From Chitinophagaceae bacterium (lineage in GTDB: Bacteria; Bacteroidota; Bacteroidia; Chitinophagales; Chitinophagaceae), in contig JAMLGU010000010.1 in NCBI GenBank assembly GCA_023957575.1, positions 51,286 through 115,285 on the forward strand: DNA of 64,000 nucleotides, given 5' to 3'. Below are positions 7,948 to 18,387 of this stretch, one piece after another. The position numbers were made by a program, and so were the translations under genes. Position 1 is the stretch's first letter. Every line of letters begins with the position of its first letter. Under the pieces are notes generated by a model that ran no database searches, was not told where the DNA came from, and was given only the letters and a program-made list of their open reading frames with translations.

Positions 7948-10551
7948 TTATTCATTCAATATCGTTCTTGAATAAATATGGTATTCGCCCGGAGCCAGAG
8001 ACGTGGCAAAGCTGACAGGCGTATTACCGCTGCCATATTTTGCATCATACCAGCTACCCGATGTATCAAACGGCACACCCACATTCTGATTGGTGATATC
8101 AAAGTTGCCAATGACAACCACAGTTTGATTTCCGTTGATCAGTCTGATATATTTTACACCGCCACCTAAACTATACAAAACATTAGTGGCCTGAAAAACA
8201 GTGTTTTTCTTTTTCAGATTGATAAACCTTGTAAAAGCATTTTTCAATCGCAGCCTGTCAGGGTTTGTATTGTACTCCCAATGAAGCGGCTTCTCTCCCA
8301 CTCTTCCATTGTAATCTATGGATACGTCATATCCTAATTCTCCAAACTGCCAGATCATTTTAGGACCGGGAATAGAAAACAGAAACGCCGCTGCAGCTTC
8401 TGTTCTTAGTAATGAATTCACCAAATTCCCTTTAACACCGGTATTGCCATAGGTAAGATTTTTATACATGATTCTTTCTTCATCATGGCTTTCCATATAG
8501 GTAACCAAACCATCCATTGTAGCAAACCCATGCTCTTGATAAAAAGCGCCTTTGAAGTTGGACGTAGGCAGCCATCCCATAGCCGCTTCATTGAAATTAT
8601 AATTCAGATTGTTCCAAAGCATCATTCCTTCTTCTGCCAATACTTTTTCCTCTGATGCTTCTGCAAAGTGTTCAAGAATTACGTAAAAGTTATTATTGTC
8701 AATAGATTTGATATAGTTATTGTAATCTTTCCAGATATTAATGCGACTCTGGTCAAACTGACTCCACTGGTTCATATCATTACCGGTATTTTTTTGTGTA
8801 AACCCTTTTGAAAGATCAAAACGAAAACCATCAATTCGGTATTCCTGCATCCAGAATTTTACTACATCCTTCACAAATTGTTTTGTAGCCGGGCTTTCAT
8901 GGTTAAAGTCGGGGCCAAAATTCAAAGGATGTGGACTCACTGCATTATACCAGGGATTATTGGCTGCCGGGCGATTATTTACATTATCCCAATACAACTG
9001 CGCCATCGGCGAGAGACCGGTAGAATGATTGAGTACCATATCTAAAATAACGGCAATTCCTTTGGAATGACATTCATCAATAAATGCCTGCAACGTCTGT
9101 TTACTACCGTAGAATTTATCGGGCGCAAAATAAAAATCAGGGTTATAACCCCAGCTCAAATTCCCTTCAAACTCATTAACGGGTAATAATTCAACCGCAT
9201 TAACACCCAGATTCTTCAAATAATTAACTGTGTCTTTCAAAGTCGTATAATTATTTGCAGCCATGAAATCCCGTAGCAGCAATTCATATATCACCAAATC
9301 ATTTTTAGCAGGACGAACAAAGCCGGGGTTTTTCCAGCTATACACACTCTGATTAGCCTTCATCCAACTGACAATTCCGGTCGTTTTTCCAACCGGGTAA
9401 GTTCCAAAGCCCGAATTATTCCCGGCCGGAATAGAAGAATCAAATTGCGGGTCTAAAATTTTTTCACAATAAGGATCTGCAATTTTCATATTACCATCCA
9501 CCAAAAATTGATAGGTATAATCTTTGTTGGGGTCAAGGTTTTCAATCTGTACCCACCAGGTATTCCCATCCGGTGTTCGCTTCATGATGGAGGCATTATC
9601 AGGCTGCCAGCCGTTGAAATCTCCGATTACATTGACAAAAGATTTCTGGGGAGCATACAATGCAAAAACAGCAGAAGCCCCACCATTAATAAAGGTTACG
9701 CCGGATGGCTTGGCTCCCGAAGGAAGTGGTGCCGTCTGCACAGCTCCGGCTACAAAAAACGAAAATAAATTTTCAGCAGCTCCGTTGTTGGCGCTTACTT
9801 TAATGTTTTGCAATCCGTTGGTAGTAGCCACTTTCCCGGTAACCTTTGTAGCATTATTCGCATTGGCAAATGAAGCTCCATTTAAAGAAAGAGTCAGATT
9901 GGTTGCCTGAGAAGCGTAAGCCGTTACATTTATTTCTTGTCCGGCATTATTATTGTTCAACACAGGTTTAGGGTCAAATAAAGGTTCCATTTCAGGTTCG
10001 GTAAACCGCACATTTAAAGTATTGGAAGGGAAAATTTGTAAAAAAATATCCGACCCGTCTTTATTTTTTCCAGACAGGCTGCCATCCGCATTTCGAAATA
10101 CTAACGCTAATTTCAAAATGGATTCCCCCGAAGGAACTCCATAATAACTTCGAGGATTGATGTCAATCGTATATTTCCCGTTGGATTGCCGGGTCATTTT
10201 GGCAGCCGGATTGTTGGTTGTCCAGTCGCTTTTTACATATCTCCAATTTGAAGGAGAATTATTACTTAAATTGGTGATTACACCAGTATGAATATACACA
10301 TCTCCTGTAAACCCTGAAAGGCCACCGTCTCCTTTGGTTGGATCAAACGTGAGCGTAAAACTTTCGTCTGCTGACGGAAATAATTTATTAGTTGTTACAA
10401 GCCCTGTCAATACAGGAGTATCACCTCCCGGAGGCGTTACAGGAGGTGTAACCGGTGGCTCAACGGGTGGCTTCGAAGGTCTTTCCTTTTTACAAAAAGA
10501 CATCGAGAAACCAATAAATATCAATAATAATGGCAAAAAAATCCTTTTCAT
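7948..10551 (-). CDS. GH13 alpha-amylase-family lipoprotein
   Basis: Surface or periplasmic alpha-glucan hydrolase. The start is placed at the Met giving MKRIFLPLLLIFIGF, because this makes a clean lipoprotein signal with SMSFC and Cys20; a Met six codons upstream (10569) is possible. A Pro-rich linker, a beta domain, a second Ig-like domain and a CBM48-like region (VIGDFNGW) precede the catalytic barrel. The four GH13 regions are visible: DMVLNH (Asp504-His509), GFRFD (nucleophile Asp579), LEHFAE (acid/base Glu627) and ESHDEE (His689-Asp690). It is a single gene with no SusCD beside it. Confidence 0.93.
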   Translation of the reverse strand: MKRIFLPLLLIFIGFSMSFCKKERPSKPPVEPPVTPPVTPPGGDTPVLTGLVTTNKLFPSADESFTLTFDPTKGDGGLSGFTGDVYIHTGVITNLSNNSPSNWRYVKSDWTTNNPAAKMTRQSNGKYTIDINPRSYYGVPSGESILKLALVFRNADGSLSGKNKDGSDIFLQIFPSNTLNVRFTEPEMEPLFDPKPVLNNNNAGQEINVTAYASQATNLTLSLNGASFANANNATKVTGKVATTNGLQNIKVSANNGAAENLFSFFVAGAVQTAPLPSGAKPSGVTFINGGASAVFALYAPQKSFVNVIGDFNGWQPDNASIMKRTPDGNTWWVQIENLDPNKDYTYQFLVDGNMKIADPYCEKILDPQFDSSIPAGNNSGFGTYPVGKTTGIVSWMKANQSVYSWKNPGFVRPAKNDLVIYELLLRDFMAANNYTTLKDTVNYLKNLGVNAVELLPVNEFEGNLSWGYNPDFYFAPDKFYGSKQTLQAFIDECHSKGIAVILDMVLNHSTGLSPMAQLYWDNVNNRPAANNPWYNAVSPHPLNFGPDFNHESPATKQFVKDVVKFWMQEYRIDGFRFDLSKGFTQKNTGNDMNQWSQFDQSRINIWKDYNNYIKSIDNNNFYVILEHFAEASEEKVLAEEGMMLWNNLNYNFNEAAMGWLPTSNFKGAFYQEHGFATMDGLVTYMESHDEERIMYKNLTYGNTGVKGNLVNSLLRTEAAAAFLFSIPGPKMIWQFGELGYDVSIDYNGRVGEKPLHWEYNTNPDRLRLKNAFTRFINLKKKNTVFQATNVLYSLGGGVKYIRLINGNQTVVVIGNFDITNQNVGVPFDTSGSWYDAKYGSGNTPVSFATSLAPGEYHIYSRTILNE

Positions 10552-10712
10552 AATGTGTATCAAGTACACAAATGTAGAATTTTAATACGAATTGTGTAGT
10601 ATATACTTGTTAAATTTTTCATTTCTATACAAAATTCATGTCATTTTTATTAATTTTATAAAGAAATAAACTACGATTCGTTTACCCATAAAAAAGTAAT
10701 ACTTAACATCTT

Positions 10713-11108
10713 ATGAAACAAATATATCTAATAATATTCTTCACCGTTGGATCAATATTTTTAAATACCTCAGTTTCTAAAGCACAATCAAAAGCGGATG
10801 ATATTGTAGGCGAATGGCTGAACGCAGATAAAGACCGAAAAATTCAGTTTACAAGAGCAGGCAACGGAACTTATAATGCCAAAATAAGCTGGTTAAAGAA
10901 AGCCAATGACGAAGAATACAAGATGGACATGGTAGTCATCAAAGGGCTGACCTTCAAAAACGGAGAATATGGTGGTGGCCAGGCTTATTCGCCCGGCAAT
11001 GGAGGTTGGGTAAAGGCTACTGCCAAACTAAAAGATATTAACACGCTGAATGTTACAGGCTACAAATACTTTCTGAGTAAAACCCGAAGCTACACCAGAT
11101 CAAAATAA
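10713..11108 (+). CDS. DUF2147-family exported protein
   Basis: Small exported protein of 131 aa with a signal peptide (about residues 1-25, ending VSKAQS). The mature part follows the DUF2147 pattern: an IVGEWLNADKDRKIQF opening, then a Lys/Trp-rich strand, a GLTFKNGEYGGGQAYSPGNGG segment and a closing YKYFLSKTRSYTR. Members are lipocalin-like beta barrels whose ligand is unknown. The stop is 2 bp from the stop of the convergent SulP gene. Confidence 0.88.
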   Translation: MKQIYLIIFFTVGSIFLNTSVSKAQSKADDIVGEWLNADKDRKIQFTRAGNGTYNAKISWLKKANDEEYKMDMVVIKGLTFKNGEYGGGQAYSPGNGGWVKATAKLKDINTLNVTGYKYFLSKTRSYTRSK

Positions 11109-11110
11109 GC

Positions 11111-12670
11111 TTAATGCAATGCTATAGTTTCTACTTCAGGAATATCTTTTAGTTTAAGTTGAATTTTTTTGTGGTGTGCTTTTTGTTTAAACTCCTGAAT
11201 TACCTCTAATACATCCTGATCAATATAGACGCTGTCGGTGCCGGAAATTTCCACTTCTGAATTTGGAGGAATTTCGTCCAACAACTCGATAATTTTCCCT
11301 TTGTTTAAAAAACTTACATTGATGGCAAGGTCAATAATATAATGGTAAATTTCACCTTTTTTACTACGTCTAAGGACAAATCCGCCACGATAAGTATGTT
11401 TGATAATAAAATAAATGGCGTATATCATTCCTATCAGTACTCCTATTAGCAAGTCGGTAAATAGAATGGAAACCAGCGTAACGATAAATGGCAAAAACTG
11501 CTCCCTACCTTGTTTATACACTGCGTAAATCATTTTTGGTTTAGCAAGACCATATCCGGTTTTAATCAGAATGGCTGCCAGTACGCAATAGGGAATCATA
11601 TTTACTATCGGCACCGCAAACAATACTACCAACAGCAACCATAATCCATGTGTAAAAGAAGAAAATTTTGTTCGCGCACCCGCTTCAGCATTTGCCGAAC
11701 TTCTCACGATTACTGCAGTAATAGGTAGGCCACCCAATAAACCACTCAGGAAATTACCGGTGCCCTGTGCTATCATTTCTCTGTTTTGTGGAGTAATACG
11801 GTTGTAGGGATCAATTTTATCAATAGCTTCTGTACTCAACAGCGTTTCTAAACTGGCTACAAAACAAATGATAATTCCATTCTTCCATATCTCTGAATTT
11901 TTCCATAATGCTGAAAATTCAGGAAATTTCACCTTTGAAAAAATGCCTTCAGGAATATTTACAAACTGACTTTTTTCTAACTGAAAAGAAGGAATAAAAC
12001 GTTCAAAAAGAATAGCCAGTAAAACACCTGCTAATACTACCACGAAGGAAGACGGCAGAAAAGGTATTTTATTTTTTAGAAATTTATCCCAACCATAAAC
12101 CACGAAAAATGATACTATTACCAAAAAAATAGCAGCAAAAGAGATTTTGTCATATAAATCGTGAATGTGCTGGTAACTGTGGTTAAGGGTAATGATATTA
12201 AATAAAGTATTGGAATAAAAGTCCGGTTCATCATATCCAATCAGCAAGGGAATTTGCTTAGAAATTAAAATTACACCAATGGCTGCTAACATTCCTTTAA
12301 TTACAGCCGATGGTATGAAGTGAGTAAAACCGGCAAGTTTAAAAATACCTACCAATATTTGAAGAATTCCTGCTACCGATACTGACAGAAGAAAAATTTC
12401 AAAAGCGCCCAATTCGGTAATGGCTGCCGCACAAATCGCTGTAAGACCGGCAGCAGGACCACTTACACTTAACTGAGATTGGCTAATTAGTGAAACGACA
12501 ATACCACCTATGATGCCTGCAATAATTCCTGAATAAACAGGCGCACCCGAAGCCAACGAAATACCCAAACAAAGCGGTAAGGCTACAAAAAACACTGTAA
12601 TACTGGCCCTGAAGTCGTGCTTGAGAAATGCAAGGGCGTAAAACTGCATCTGTCTTTTTGTTAAACTCAT
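11111..12670 (-). CDS. SulP-family inorganic anion transporter with STAS domain
   Basis: Inner-membrane anion transporter, possibly for sulfate or bicarbonate. The start is set at the Met giving MSLTKRQMQFYALAFLKHDF; an upstream Met at 12703 adds 11 residues. The N-terminal half shows the SulP signature VALPLCLGISLASGAPVYSGIIAG followed by SGPAAGLTAICA, then about ten further hydrophobic segments. The cytoplasmic STAS-like C terminus starts near residue 420 (YHYIIDLAINVSFLNKGKI). Anion choice cannot be decided here; no carbonic anhydrase gene is adjacent. Confidence 0.92.
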   Translation of the reverse strand: MSLTKRQMQFYALAFLKHDFRASITVFFVALPLCLGISLASGAPVYSGIIAGIIGGIVVSLISQSQLSVSGPAAGLTAICAAAITELGAFEIFLLSVSVAGILQILVGIFKLAGFTHFIPSAVIKGMLAAIGVILISKQIPLLIGYDEPDFYSNTLFNIITLNHSYQHIHDLYDKISFAAIFLVIVSFFVVYGWDKFLKNKIPFLPSSFVVVLAGVLLAILFERFIPSFQLEKSQFVNIPEGIFSKVKFPEFSALWKNSEIWKNGIIICFVASLETLLSTEAIDKIDPYNRITPQNREMIAQGTGNFLSGLLGGLPITAVIVRSSANAEAGARTKFSSFTHGLWLLLVVLFAVPIVNMIPYCVLAAILIKTGYGLAKPKMIYAVYKQGREQFLPFIVTLVSILFTDLLIGVLIGMIYAIYFIIKHTYRGGFVLRRSKKGEIYHYIIDLAINVSFLNKGKIIELLDEIPPNSEVEISGTDSVYIDQDVLEVIQEFKQKAHHKKIQLKLKDIPEVETIALH

Positions 12671-12793
12671 AGCGGCTGCAAGGTACACAGTTTTGACAAA
12701 CAATGAAACAAAAATTTATTTGAATAAATTAACGATAAATTGTCAAAAATATTACCCCCTATTATTATCTTTTTATCAATATATTAATAATAG

Positions 12794-13948
12794 TCAGACT
12801 TTCAGAAATATTTTTTTCCTGTACAGAAAATATAAAAATAGCCATTGAACTAATATGATCGTAGCAGCCAATACTACAGGACCATACTGCTCGCCTACCA
12901 ATTGCCCCAACCATTTAAATAGCGCTTCATTGGTGTAGTTCCAACTTATAAACTCGCCGGCCAGATATATCAAAATTGAGTTCATACCAATCACTTTCAA
13001 AGGGAATGCCCATTTTTGAAAACCTCGTACATCAACAATATAATAGAACAAAGCAATCAGTAAAAGACTGAAGCCACCTGTACAGAGTACAAAAGAACTT
13101 GTCCACAAATTTTTATTAATTGGGAAATCAAGATTCCAGATAAGAGAAAACACCAATGAAATTATTCCTGCTATTGCCAGTACCATTGTTTTCCGAACAG
13201 AAGAATATTCTCCACTTTTCAAAAAATTACCGGTAAGAATACCCATTAGCCCCGTTCCGATGGCCGGAATGGTAGCCAGAATTCCTTCAGGGTCGTGGAT
13301 GGTTTCATATAGTTTTCCGGGTAAAAAAAGCCGGTCAAAATAAGACACAAAATTCCCCTCCATTGAAAGGTCACCGGCAGGGAATCCCGGTGCAGATGTA
13401 AATCTGAGCAACATCCAATAACCTATCAATAAAATTGTAAACCAGATTATTTGGCCTTTTTGTTTAGTATATAAATAAATAATATTGGCAAACATATAGG
13501 CAAGACCAATTCTGCCCAATACACTTCCAAACCTTATTTCGGCCAGTGGTTTAATTTGCAGACCATTATTATAAATTACTCCAAGCAGCACTAAAATTAG
13601 ACCTCTTTGAATGACATGTTTCAAGAGTTGGCCTTTGGTATCCCCCTTCTTTAATCTATTTTCTAAGGAATAGGGTGTTGCTACTCCGGCAATAAACAAA
13701 AATAAAGGAAATATCAAATCGTAGAAATGAAAGCCATTCCATGAAGGATGATGAAACTGGTCGGATATCGCAGTCCAAAAAGGTGTTGGAGATGCTTTGG
13801 CCAGTTTGTGAAAAAAATTATCGAGCCCAATAATCATCAGCATGTCAAAACCACGCAGCGCATCCAATGAATAAAGACGCTGAGGTGCTAATCCTGCCAT
13901 TTTATCTGAAGGTTCTTTTGATATATCATGTTTTTGTTCGTAAGCCAT
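12794..13948 (-). CDS. DUF5009 / HGSNAT-like acyltransferase-family membrane protein
   Basis: Polytopic inner-membrane protein of 384 aa with about ten hydrophobic segments. The N-terminal motif RLYSLDALRGFDMLMIIG and the following FHFYDLIFPLFLFIAGVATPYSL are characteristic of the DUF5009 group related to heparan-alpha-glucosaminide N-acetyltransferase. A histidine pair (QFHHPSWNG) lies in the first outer loop. Family members are thought to move acyl groups across the membrane onto sugars, but the acceptor here is unknown. It is separated from SulP by 123 bp. Confidence 0.88.
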   Translation of the reverse strand: MAYEQKHDISKEPSDKMAGLAPQRLYSLDALRGFDMLMIIGLDNFFHKLAKASPTPFWTAISDQFHHPSWNGFHFYDLIFPLFLFIAGVATPYSLENRLKKGDTKGQLLKHVIQRGLILVLLGVIYNNGLQIKPLAEIRFGSVLGRIGLAYMFANIIYLYTKQKGQIIWFTILLIGYWMLLRFTSAPGFPAGDLSMEGNFVSYFDRLFLPGKLYETIHDPEGILATIPAIGTGLMGILTGNFLKSGEYSSVRKTMVLAIAGIISLVFSLIWNLDFPINKNLWTSSFVLCTGGFSLLLIALFYYIVDVRGFQKWAFPLKVIGMNSILIYLAGEFISWNYTNEALFKWLGQLVGEQYGPVVLAATIILVQWLFLYFLYRKKIFLKV

Positions 13949-14054
13949 TGAAGGATAATATTTATTTAAATAATAATGAGCCTTTAAAACTAAGATTCTT
14001 TTTAATTTTTTCCTTCATTTATTTTTACAAAATATTCGCTTATACATTTTATAA

Positions 14055-14080
14055 AAAATCCTCCGATTAAGGAGGATTTT
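14055..14080 (-). terminator. Rho-independent terminator of the SusCD operon
   Basis: A perfect 10-bp inverted repeat (14055-14064 with 14071-14080, 6-nt loop, core TCCTCC/GGAGGA) is followed on the minus strand by a T run. It sits 15 bp past the stop of the last gene of the SusC-SusD operon. Confidence 0.85.
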
Positions 14081-14094
14081 AAACAAAAGGTTAT

Positions 14095-15453
14095 CTATTG
14101 TTTTCTGACTCGCCCATAGAAGAAATTATTAGGCTGATCTTTTTTGTAGAGGCCTGCCAGCGTTGGCGACCCAGGTATCGAACTGGAAACCCAGTCTGCC
14201 TTAAACGGTCCACTTTGCAGCCAGTTTACAAAACTTCCTATTTGAGCAATCCTGGTAGTCCAGTTTGCGTTGGAATAAGCAGGAGTGTAATTTGTTAATG
14301 TGATGGTACCATCTACATAAGTATAATTAAATGAAGCGTCTGCAAGGAAGTGAGTCGTTCCACTCCAGTACCATATTTTTACTAAAGCTGTCGTACTGTT
14401 TAATAATCTGAATTCCAGAGTATCAATCGTTCTGGATGTTCCGGCAAACCTGCTTATTAATCCATTAAATTCTGCACTAAAATCTGAAGTAACTCCCGGA
14501 GGCAGTGTTGCCGCTGTAACAGGACTTGCCGAGCCAAAAACATAAATTGAATTATAGGTTTTTGCAGATCCAAACAAATCAATCAAATCAGCCAATGGCA
14601 CTGGATTTTGCAATACCGGATATTCTTTACCCTGACTGTCTATAAGCACCATTGTATTGGCATCTTTTTGTTTGGCGCTAACGAATTTTATGTTCAGAAT
14701 TTCAATCGCATTCGTAAAAAAAGCGCCATCTATAGAATAACCGAATCCCTGAACCGCAGAAACAAATGACTTATCCGGTTTCTGCGCCTGTACAGAAACT
14801 GTTTTAGTATCTGGTGAAAAAACCATGCCCATTTTATAATTTGCGCCATCACTACTGATCGCAACATAATTATTAATTTTAGTTAGAAAATAGTTTTTAA
14901 AACTATTAATTGAATTTAAATAAGAACCTCCATTATACTCCGAAGCCTCGGAAGCAGTTGCTTTGAGCATATACATTAAATTCTGGTATTTTTTACCTCT
15001 CAGAACAATTGAATCTCCGGAGGAACGAATATATTCAAACTCAATATCACTTTGCAAACCGTTGGGCTGTGTGCCACCATTTACACTTCCCTGAGGATCC
15101 TGCATGATACCGATATAATTATAGGTATCAAAAATCAGGGAGGTGTTCATAATGAATCTTATGCTATAGGTAGAAGTTTTGGAAGTAGTCGCTGTGGCAT
15201 TATTCCAGTCTGAATACATTGTTACGGTTTCATCCTGATTAAACTTCATGTAAAAACCATAACCACTGCCTTTTGCAGATGTGCGAATAAACACCTTCCA
15301 GCCATCGGCGCTACTCACCAGCTTACTTCTAAGTTCCTGATTTCGTTCGGCCATGCGTTCTTCCGGCTTTTTATCAAAAACATACTCTGTAGCCTCTTTC
15401 TGACATGCTACAAACAGAAAAGCGATTAAAATATATATTAAATTAGTTCTCAT
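14095..15453 (-). CDS. DUF4302 lipoprotein of the SusCD operon
   Basis: Lipoprotein of 452 aa, with a signal peptide and lipobox FVAC (Cys17). The mature N terminus (PEERMAERNQELRSKLVSSADGWKVFI) followed by a YGFYMKFNQDETVTMYSD strand pattern is the DUF4302 signature. These proteins accompany SusC/SusD pairs that carry a zinc metallopeptidase, and are thought to be surface-exposed. It is last in the operon, 7 bp after the peptidase gene. The molecular role is unknown. Confidence 0.88.
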   Translation of the reverse strand: MRTNLIYILIAFLFVACQKEATEYVFDKKPEERMAERNQELRSKLVSSADGWKVFIRTSAKGSGYGFYMKFNQDETVTMYSDWNNATATTSKTSTYSIRFIMNTSLIFDTYNYIGIMQDPQGSVNGGTQPNGLQSDIEFEYIRSSGDSIVLRGKKYQNLMYMLKATASEASEYNGGSYLNSINSFKNYFLTKINNYVAISSDGANYKMGMVFSPDTKTVSVQAQKPDKSFVSAVQGFGYSIDGAFFTNAIEILNIKFVSAKQKDANTMVLIDSQGKEYPVLQNPVPLADLIDLFGSAKTYNSIYVFGSASPVTAATLPPGVTSDFSAEFNGLISRFAGTSRTIDTLEFRLLNSTTALVKIWYWSGTTHFLADASFNYTYVDGTITLTNYTPAYSNANWTTRIAQIGSFVNWLQSGPFKADWVSSSIPGSPTLAGLYKKDQPNNFFYGRVRKQ

Positions 15454-15460
15454 TATCGTA

Positions 15461-16858
15461 TTATTTATAAGTTACCGGTCCATAAAAATAATTTGTACTG
15501 ACACCATTTACAGAGAACCCCGCAAAGGATCTATACAATGGGTTACCTGGCGCAATGGTAGCCGGCAGATATGAAGCTACAAAAATATTATTTGTCAAAT
15601 AAGGCAATAAAAATTCATTAAAGCCGGGGAGCATAACACTTGTTTGCCCGTTAGAATGCTGAGTTGTCGTACCTTCAGGTAGTTTTTTGATAAATAAGGT
15701 AACTCCTGTATTCGCATTAGTGGTATATAGGAAGTCATAATCTGCCTGCAATACAGCTCCACTTGTCGGATTGTGATAGTTTACCCTCAATGTCATTGTA
15801 TTAGCAGATGTGAATGTTAATATAAGATTATCGGGAACCCTTCCCAGTCCGGTAGTTCTGGTTACATAATTATTCCATACCGTATTAAAAGCAGCCGATG
15901 ATCCGTAAGTAGTGTAATGCGAAGCTGTCGGATCAAATGTAATCGTATTTACCAGACCATTACTTAACCGGAAAGAAAATCCTGTTGACAGATCAGCAGG
16001 ATCTTGAGCATTATAAATTGTTTTTAATGTGTTTTGAACCTCTGCCTGCAATTCATACAAGTCAACATTAAAATTATTGAGCAAATAAGCATATACAATA
16101 GCTTCCTTTGCTTTCAGCCTGTCATATCCGGTTTGATCTGCCTGAAGCAAATAATTATTGTACCAAACCGGACCTTCCACCACAATATGAGCCAGCATCT
16201 CAGCGAAATCTTCGGTATAGGCCGAACTTGAGTATGGAGAAACAAAACCCAAAGGCCTTACCTGATCCTCTGATTTTCCCGCCCATGACGGATCATAATC
16301 TGCACCACTGATACTTTGATACGCCAATGGTATAGGAACCGTTTGATTTAATGAGTGCATAAACTCATGATGTACCGTTCTTAACCTTCTGCGGATGCTT
16401 GCTCCGTTATTTGGATCCAGATTATTCAAATCATAAAGATTCAACATTCTGGCATTAGACATGGAACCCAAAACCATGGTTCCATCGCTATTATAAGAGC
16501 CTGATCCATACAGTACCCAAAGCTTTGGAAAATAAACCTTACCAAACGCTTCACCTGCCAATTTCGTATAAGGCCCGGTAAAGCCATCTACAACCATTTG
16601 CAAACTCGGTTTTACCTTAGCCAGATCGATTGCTGCGATATTACGATTGATATCGGTATAATAACGGTCAAAACGGTAAACCACATTAATATTCCAGGGT
16701 GTGTTAAAATTCTGAAGAATCCATTTATCTAACTCAGAATTGGCCTGGTGCGTATCAAGGGGATATTTATTCAAATCAATATTCAGATTTTCTTCATTCT
16801 TTGTGCAGGAAGAATAACTGAACATTATTAAAATTAAGTAAATGAATATCTTTCTCAT
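15461..16858 (-). CDS. Putative zinc-binding metallopeptidase lipoprotein
   Basis: Surface or periplasmic metallopeptidase. The start is taken at the Met giving MRKIFIYLILIMF, which yields a lipobox YSSC; an upstream Met at 16882 would overlap the end of the intergenic gap. The zinc site is HHEFMHSLNQ (HExxH), with a downstream glutamate in TEDFAEMLAHIV as the probable third ligand. This layout matches the Bacteroidota lipoprotein metallopeptidase family found in SusCD loci. The position between susD and the DUF4302 gene suggests it cleaves proteins or peptides that the SusCD system imports. Confidence 0.88.
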   Translation of the reverse strand: MRKIFIYLILIMFSYSSCTKNEENLNIDLNKYPLDTHQANSELDKWILQNFNTPWNINVVYRFDRYYTDINRNIAAIDLAKVKPSLQMVVDGFTGPYTKLAGEAFGKVYFPKLWVLYGSGSYNSDGTMVLGSMSNARMLNLYDLNNLDPNNGASIRRRLRTVHHEFMHSLNQTVPIPLAYQSISGADYDPSWAGKSEDQVRPLGFVSPYSSSAYTEDFAEMLAHIVVEGPVWYNNYLLQADQTGYDRLKAKEAIVYAYLLNNFNVDLYELQAEVQNTLKTIYNAQDPADLSTGFSFRLSNGLVNTITFDPTASHYTTYGSSAAFNTVWNNYVTRTTGLGRVPDNLILTFTSANTMTLRVNYHNPTSGAVLQADYDFLYTTNANTGVTLFIKKLPEGTTTQHSNGQTSVMLPGFNEFLLPYLTNNIFVASYLPATIAPGNPLYRSFAGFSVNGVSTNYFYGPVTYK

Positions 16859-16887
16859 CAATATAATTTTATTATTTAACATATAAA

Positions 16888-18372
16888 TTATCTTGGATTA
16901 GGTTCTACATCTGAAAGCTTGGTTGCCTGCTCAGGTATCTGAAACATTCTGCGGTTATCCTCAGGCCCCAGTTCAATAAAGGTTTCTTCTCCATCTGCGT
17001 CCAAAAAGTTATGCTTAACAGTTATTTTGTGTCTGAGAATATCAAACCATCTCAATCCTTCTGTAAGAAAAGCCCTTTTCTTAAAATCGAGTACTGTTTT
17101 TATTATAGCCTCTTTATCATCAGTAACATTAAAAAATGTTTTAGACTTAGCCACTGTAACAGCATGAGTTGTAGGATTGTAATCCAGAATCCTTGTAGTT
17201 GCAAACAAATTACAATCTTTGATAGCATTATCCAACTGGCCAAGTTGTGCATAAGCCTCTGCCCTATTCATCAATGCTTCATCAGCAGTAAACAGCGGCA
17301 TCATGATGTAAGGATAACCAATTCCTGCTGTTACATTAGTATAATGAAAATACTCAAAATATTTATAAAGAATTAGATTATCTGTACCACCAGTAGTCCA
17401 TGCTCTCCAGTTAAAGTTTTTACCTGCCGCAGTATTCCCATTACTTTGGTTATAGATAGTTCTGGTAAATCCAAAACGGCTGGTACCAAAACTACTGCTT
17501 CGTTGATAAACGGAATAGGTCTCGTGCAACATGATATTGAATTTTTGATCGCCATTATTCCACCAACGTCTGTATTCTTCAGATACAGCTATATTTAATG
17601 CTTCGCCATTGAAGTCACGTATATTACCCTTAAAATCACCACCCGGGAATATTTTATTGGCGTGGTCAATCACTTTTTGCCATTCTCCCTTAAACAAATA
17701 AAATCTTGCAGCAAACGCATGAGCAGCAGCCGGAGTGAAGTGGTATTTAGGCACATCCCAGTGGCCGCCTGCCAGCAAAGAAATTCCTTCTTCTAAGTCT
17801 TTTTCTATTTGCTCATACACTGATGCTACTGTACCTCTGCTATATTTAACAACAGGAACTGTTTCCGGCGCCAGCACATACGGGATTCCCGGAGAACTAT
17901 TGGATCCACCGGGTTCATAAGCCTTGGCAAAAAAAGTAACCAACATAAAATGTCCATAGGCTCTTGCTATTAATGCCTCTCCTTTATAAGGATCAGCAGC
18001 TTTACCAAAAATATCATTTGTGGCAGCATCCAAAGCCTGATTGGCGGCAGCTATACCTTCATATACGCCATTCCAATATTGGGTAGGTGTGTTATTACCT
18101 TCTTCCTTCACATCTTCCCATTTATAAAGTTGCGGATAAGGATTATTTGTATGTGTGCCAGGAGCCTGAGGTCCTTTATCTCCCACATTGTCAGAATACA
18201 TTTCAGCCATTGCCAGATAACCATATTGTGGATAAGCGGTACCAACCAATTTGGCTAATTTCTCTACATTATCAATTTCTGCTCTGTTATCCGGATTTAC
18301 ATCCAGAAATTTCTTACAGGAGCTGAACGCAAGAACAAATACAAAAAATATTAATATTTCAATCTGTTTCAT
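16888..18372 (-). CDS. RagB/SusD-family nutrient-binding outer-membrane lipoprotein
   Basis: Surface lid protein partnering the SusC channel. The chosen start gives MKQIEILIFFVFVLAFSSC with Cys19 as the lipidation site; a Met three codons upstream is possible. KKFLDVNPDNRAEI is the typical SusD mature start, and the RAYGHFMLVTFFAKAY segment and C-terminal RWFDILRHKITVKHNF are standard family landmarks. It follows susC by 15 bp. The ligand is probably peptide-like given the metallopeptidase next door, but this is inferred from context. Confidence 0.93.
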   Translation of the reverse strand: MKQIEILIFFVFVLAFSSCKKFLDVNPDNRAEIDNVEKLAKLVGTAYPQYGYLAMAEMYSDNVGDKGPQAPGTHTNNPYPQLYKWEDVKEEGNNTPTQYWNGVYEGIAAANQALDAATNDIFGKAADPYKGEALIARAYGHFMLVTFFAKAYEPGGSNSSPGIPYVLAPETVPVVKYSRGTVASVYEQIEKDLEEGISLLAGGHWDVPKYHFTPAAAHAFAARFYLFKGEWQKVIDHANKIFPGGDFKGNIRDFNGEALNIAVSEEYRRWWNNGDQKFNIMLHETYSVYQRSSSFGTSRFGFTRTIYNQSNGNTAAGKNFNWRAWTTGGTDNLILYKYFEYFHYTNVTAGIGYPYIMMPLFTADEALMNRAEAYAQLGQLDNAIKDCNLFATTRILDYNPTTHAVTVAKSKTFFNVTDDKEAIIKTVLDFKKRAFLTEGLRWFDILRHKITVKHNFLDADGEETFIELGPEDNRRMFQIPEQATKLSDVEPNPR

Positions 18373-18387
18373 ATTTATCAAAATTAT

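Noticed and set aside
12740..12775. ACCCCCTA-type sequence resembling half of the TACGGG/CCC box, upstream of SulP
   Set aside because: Only one half-site matches and spacing differs, so a link with the two-component regulator is not supported.
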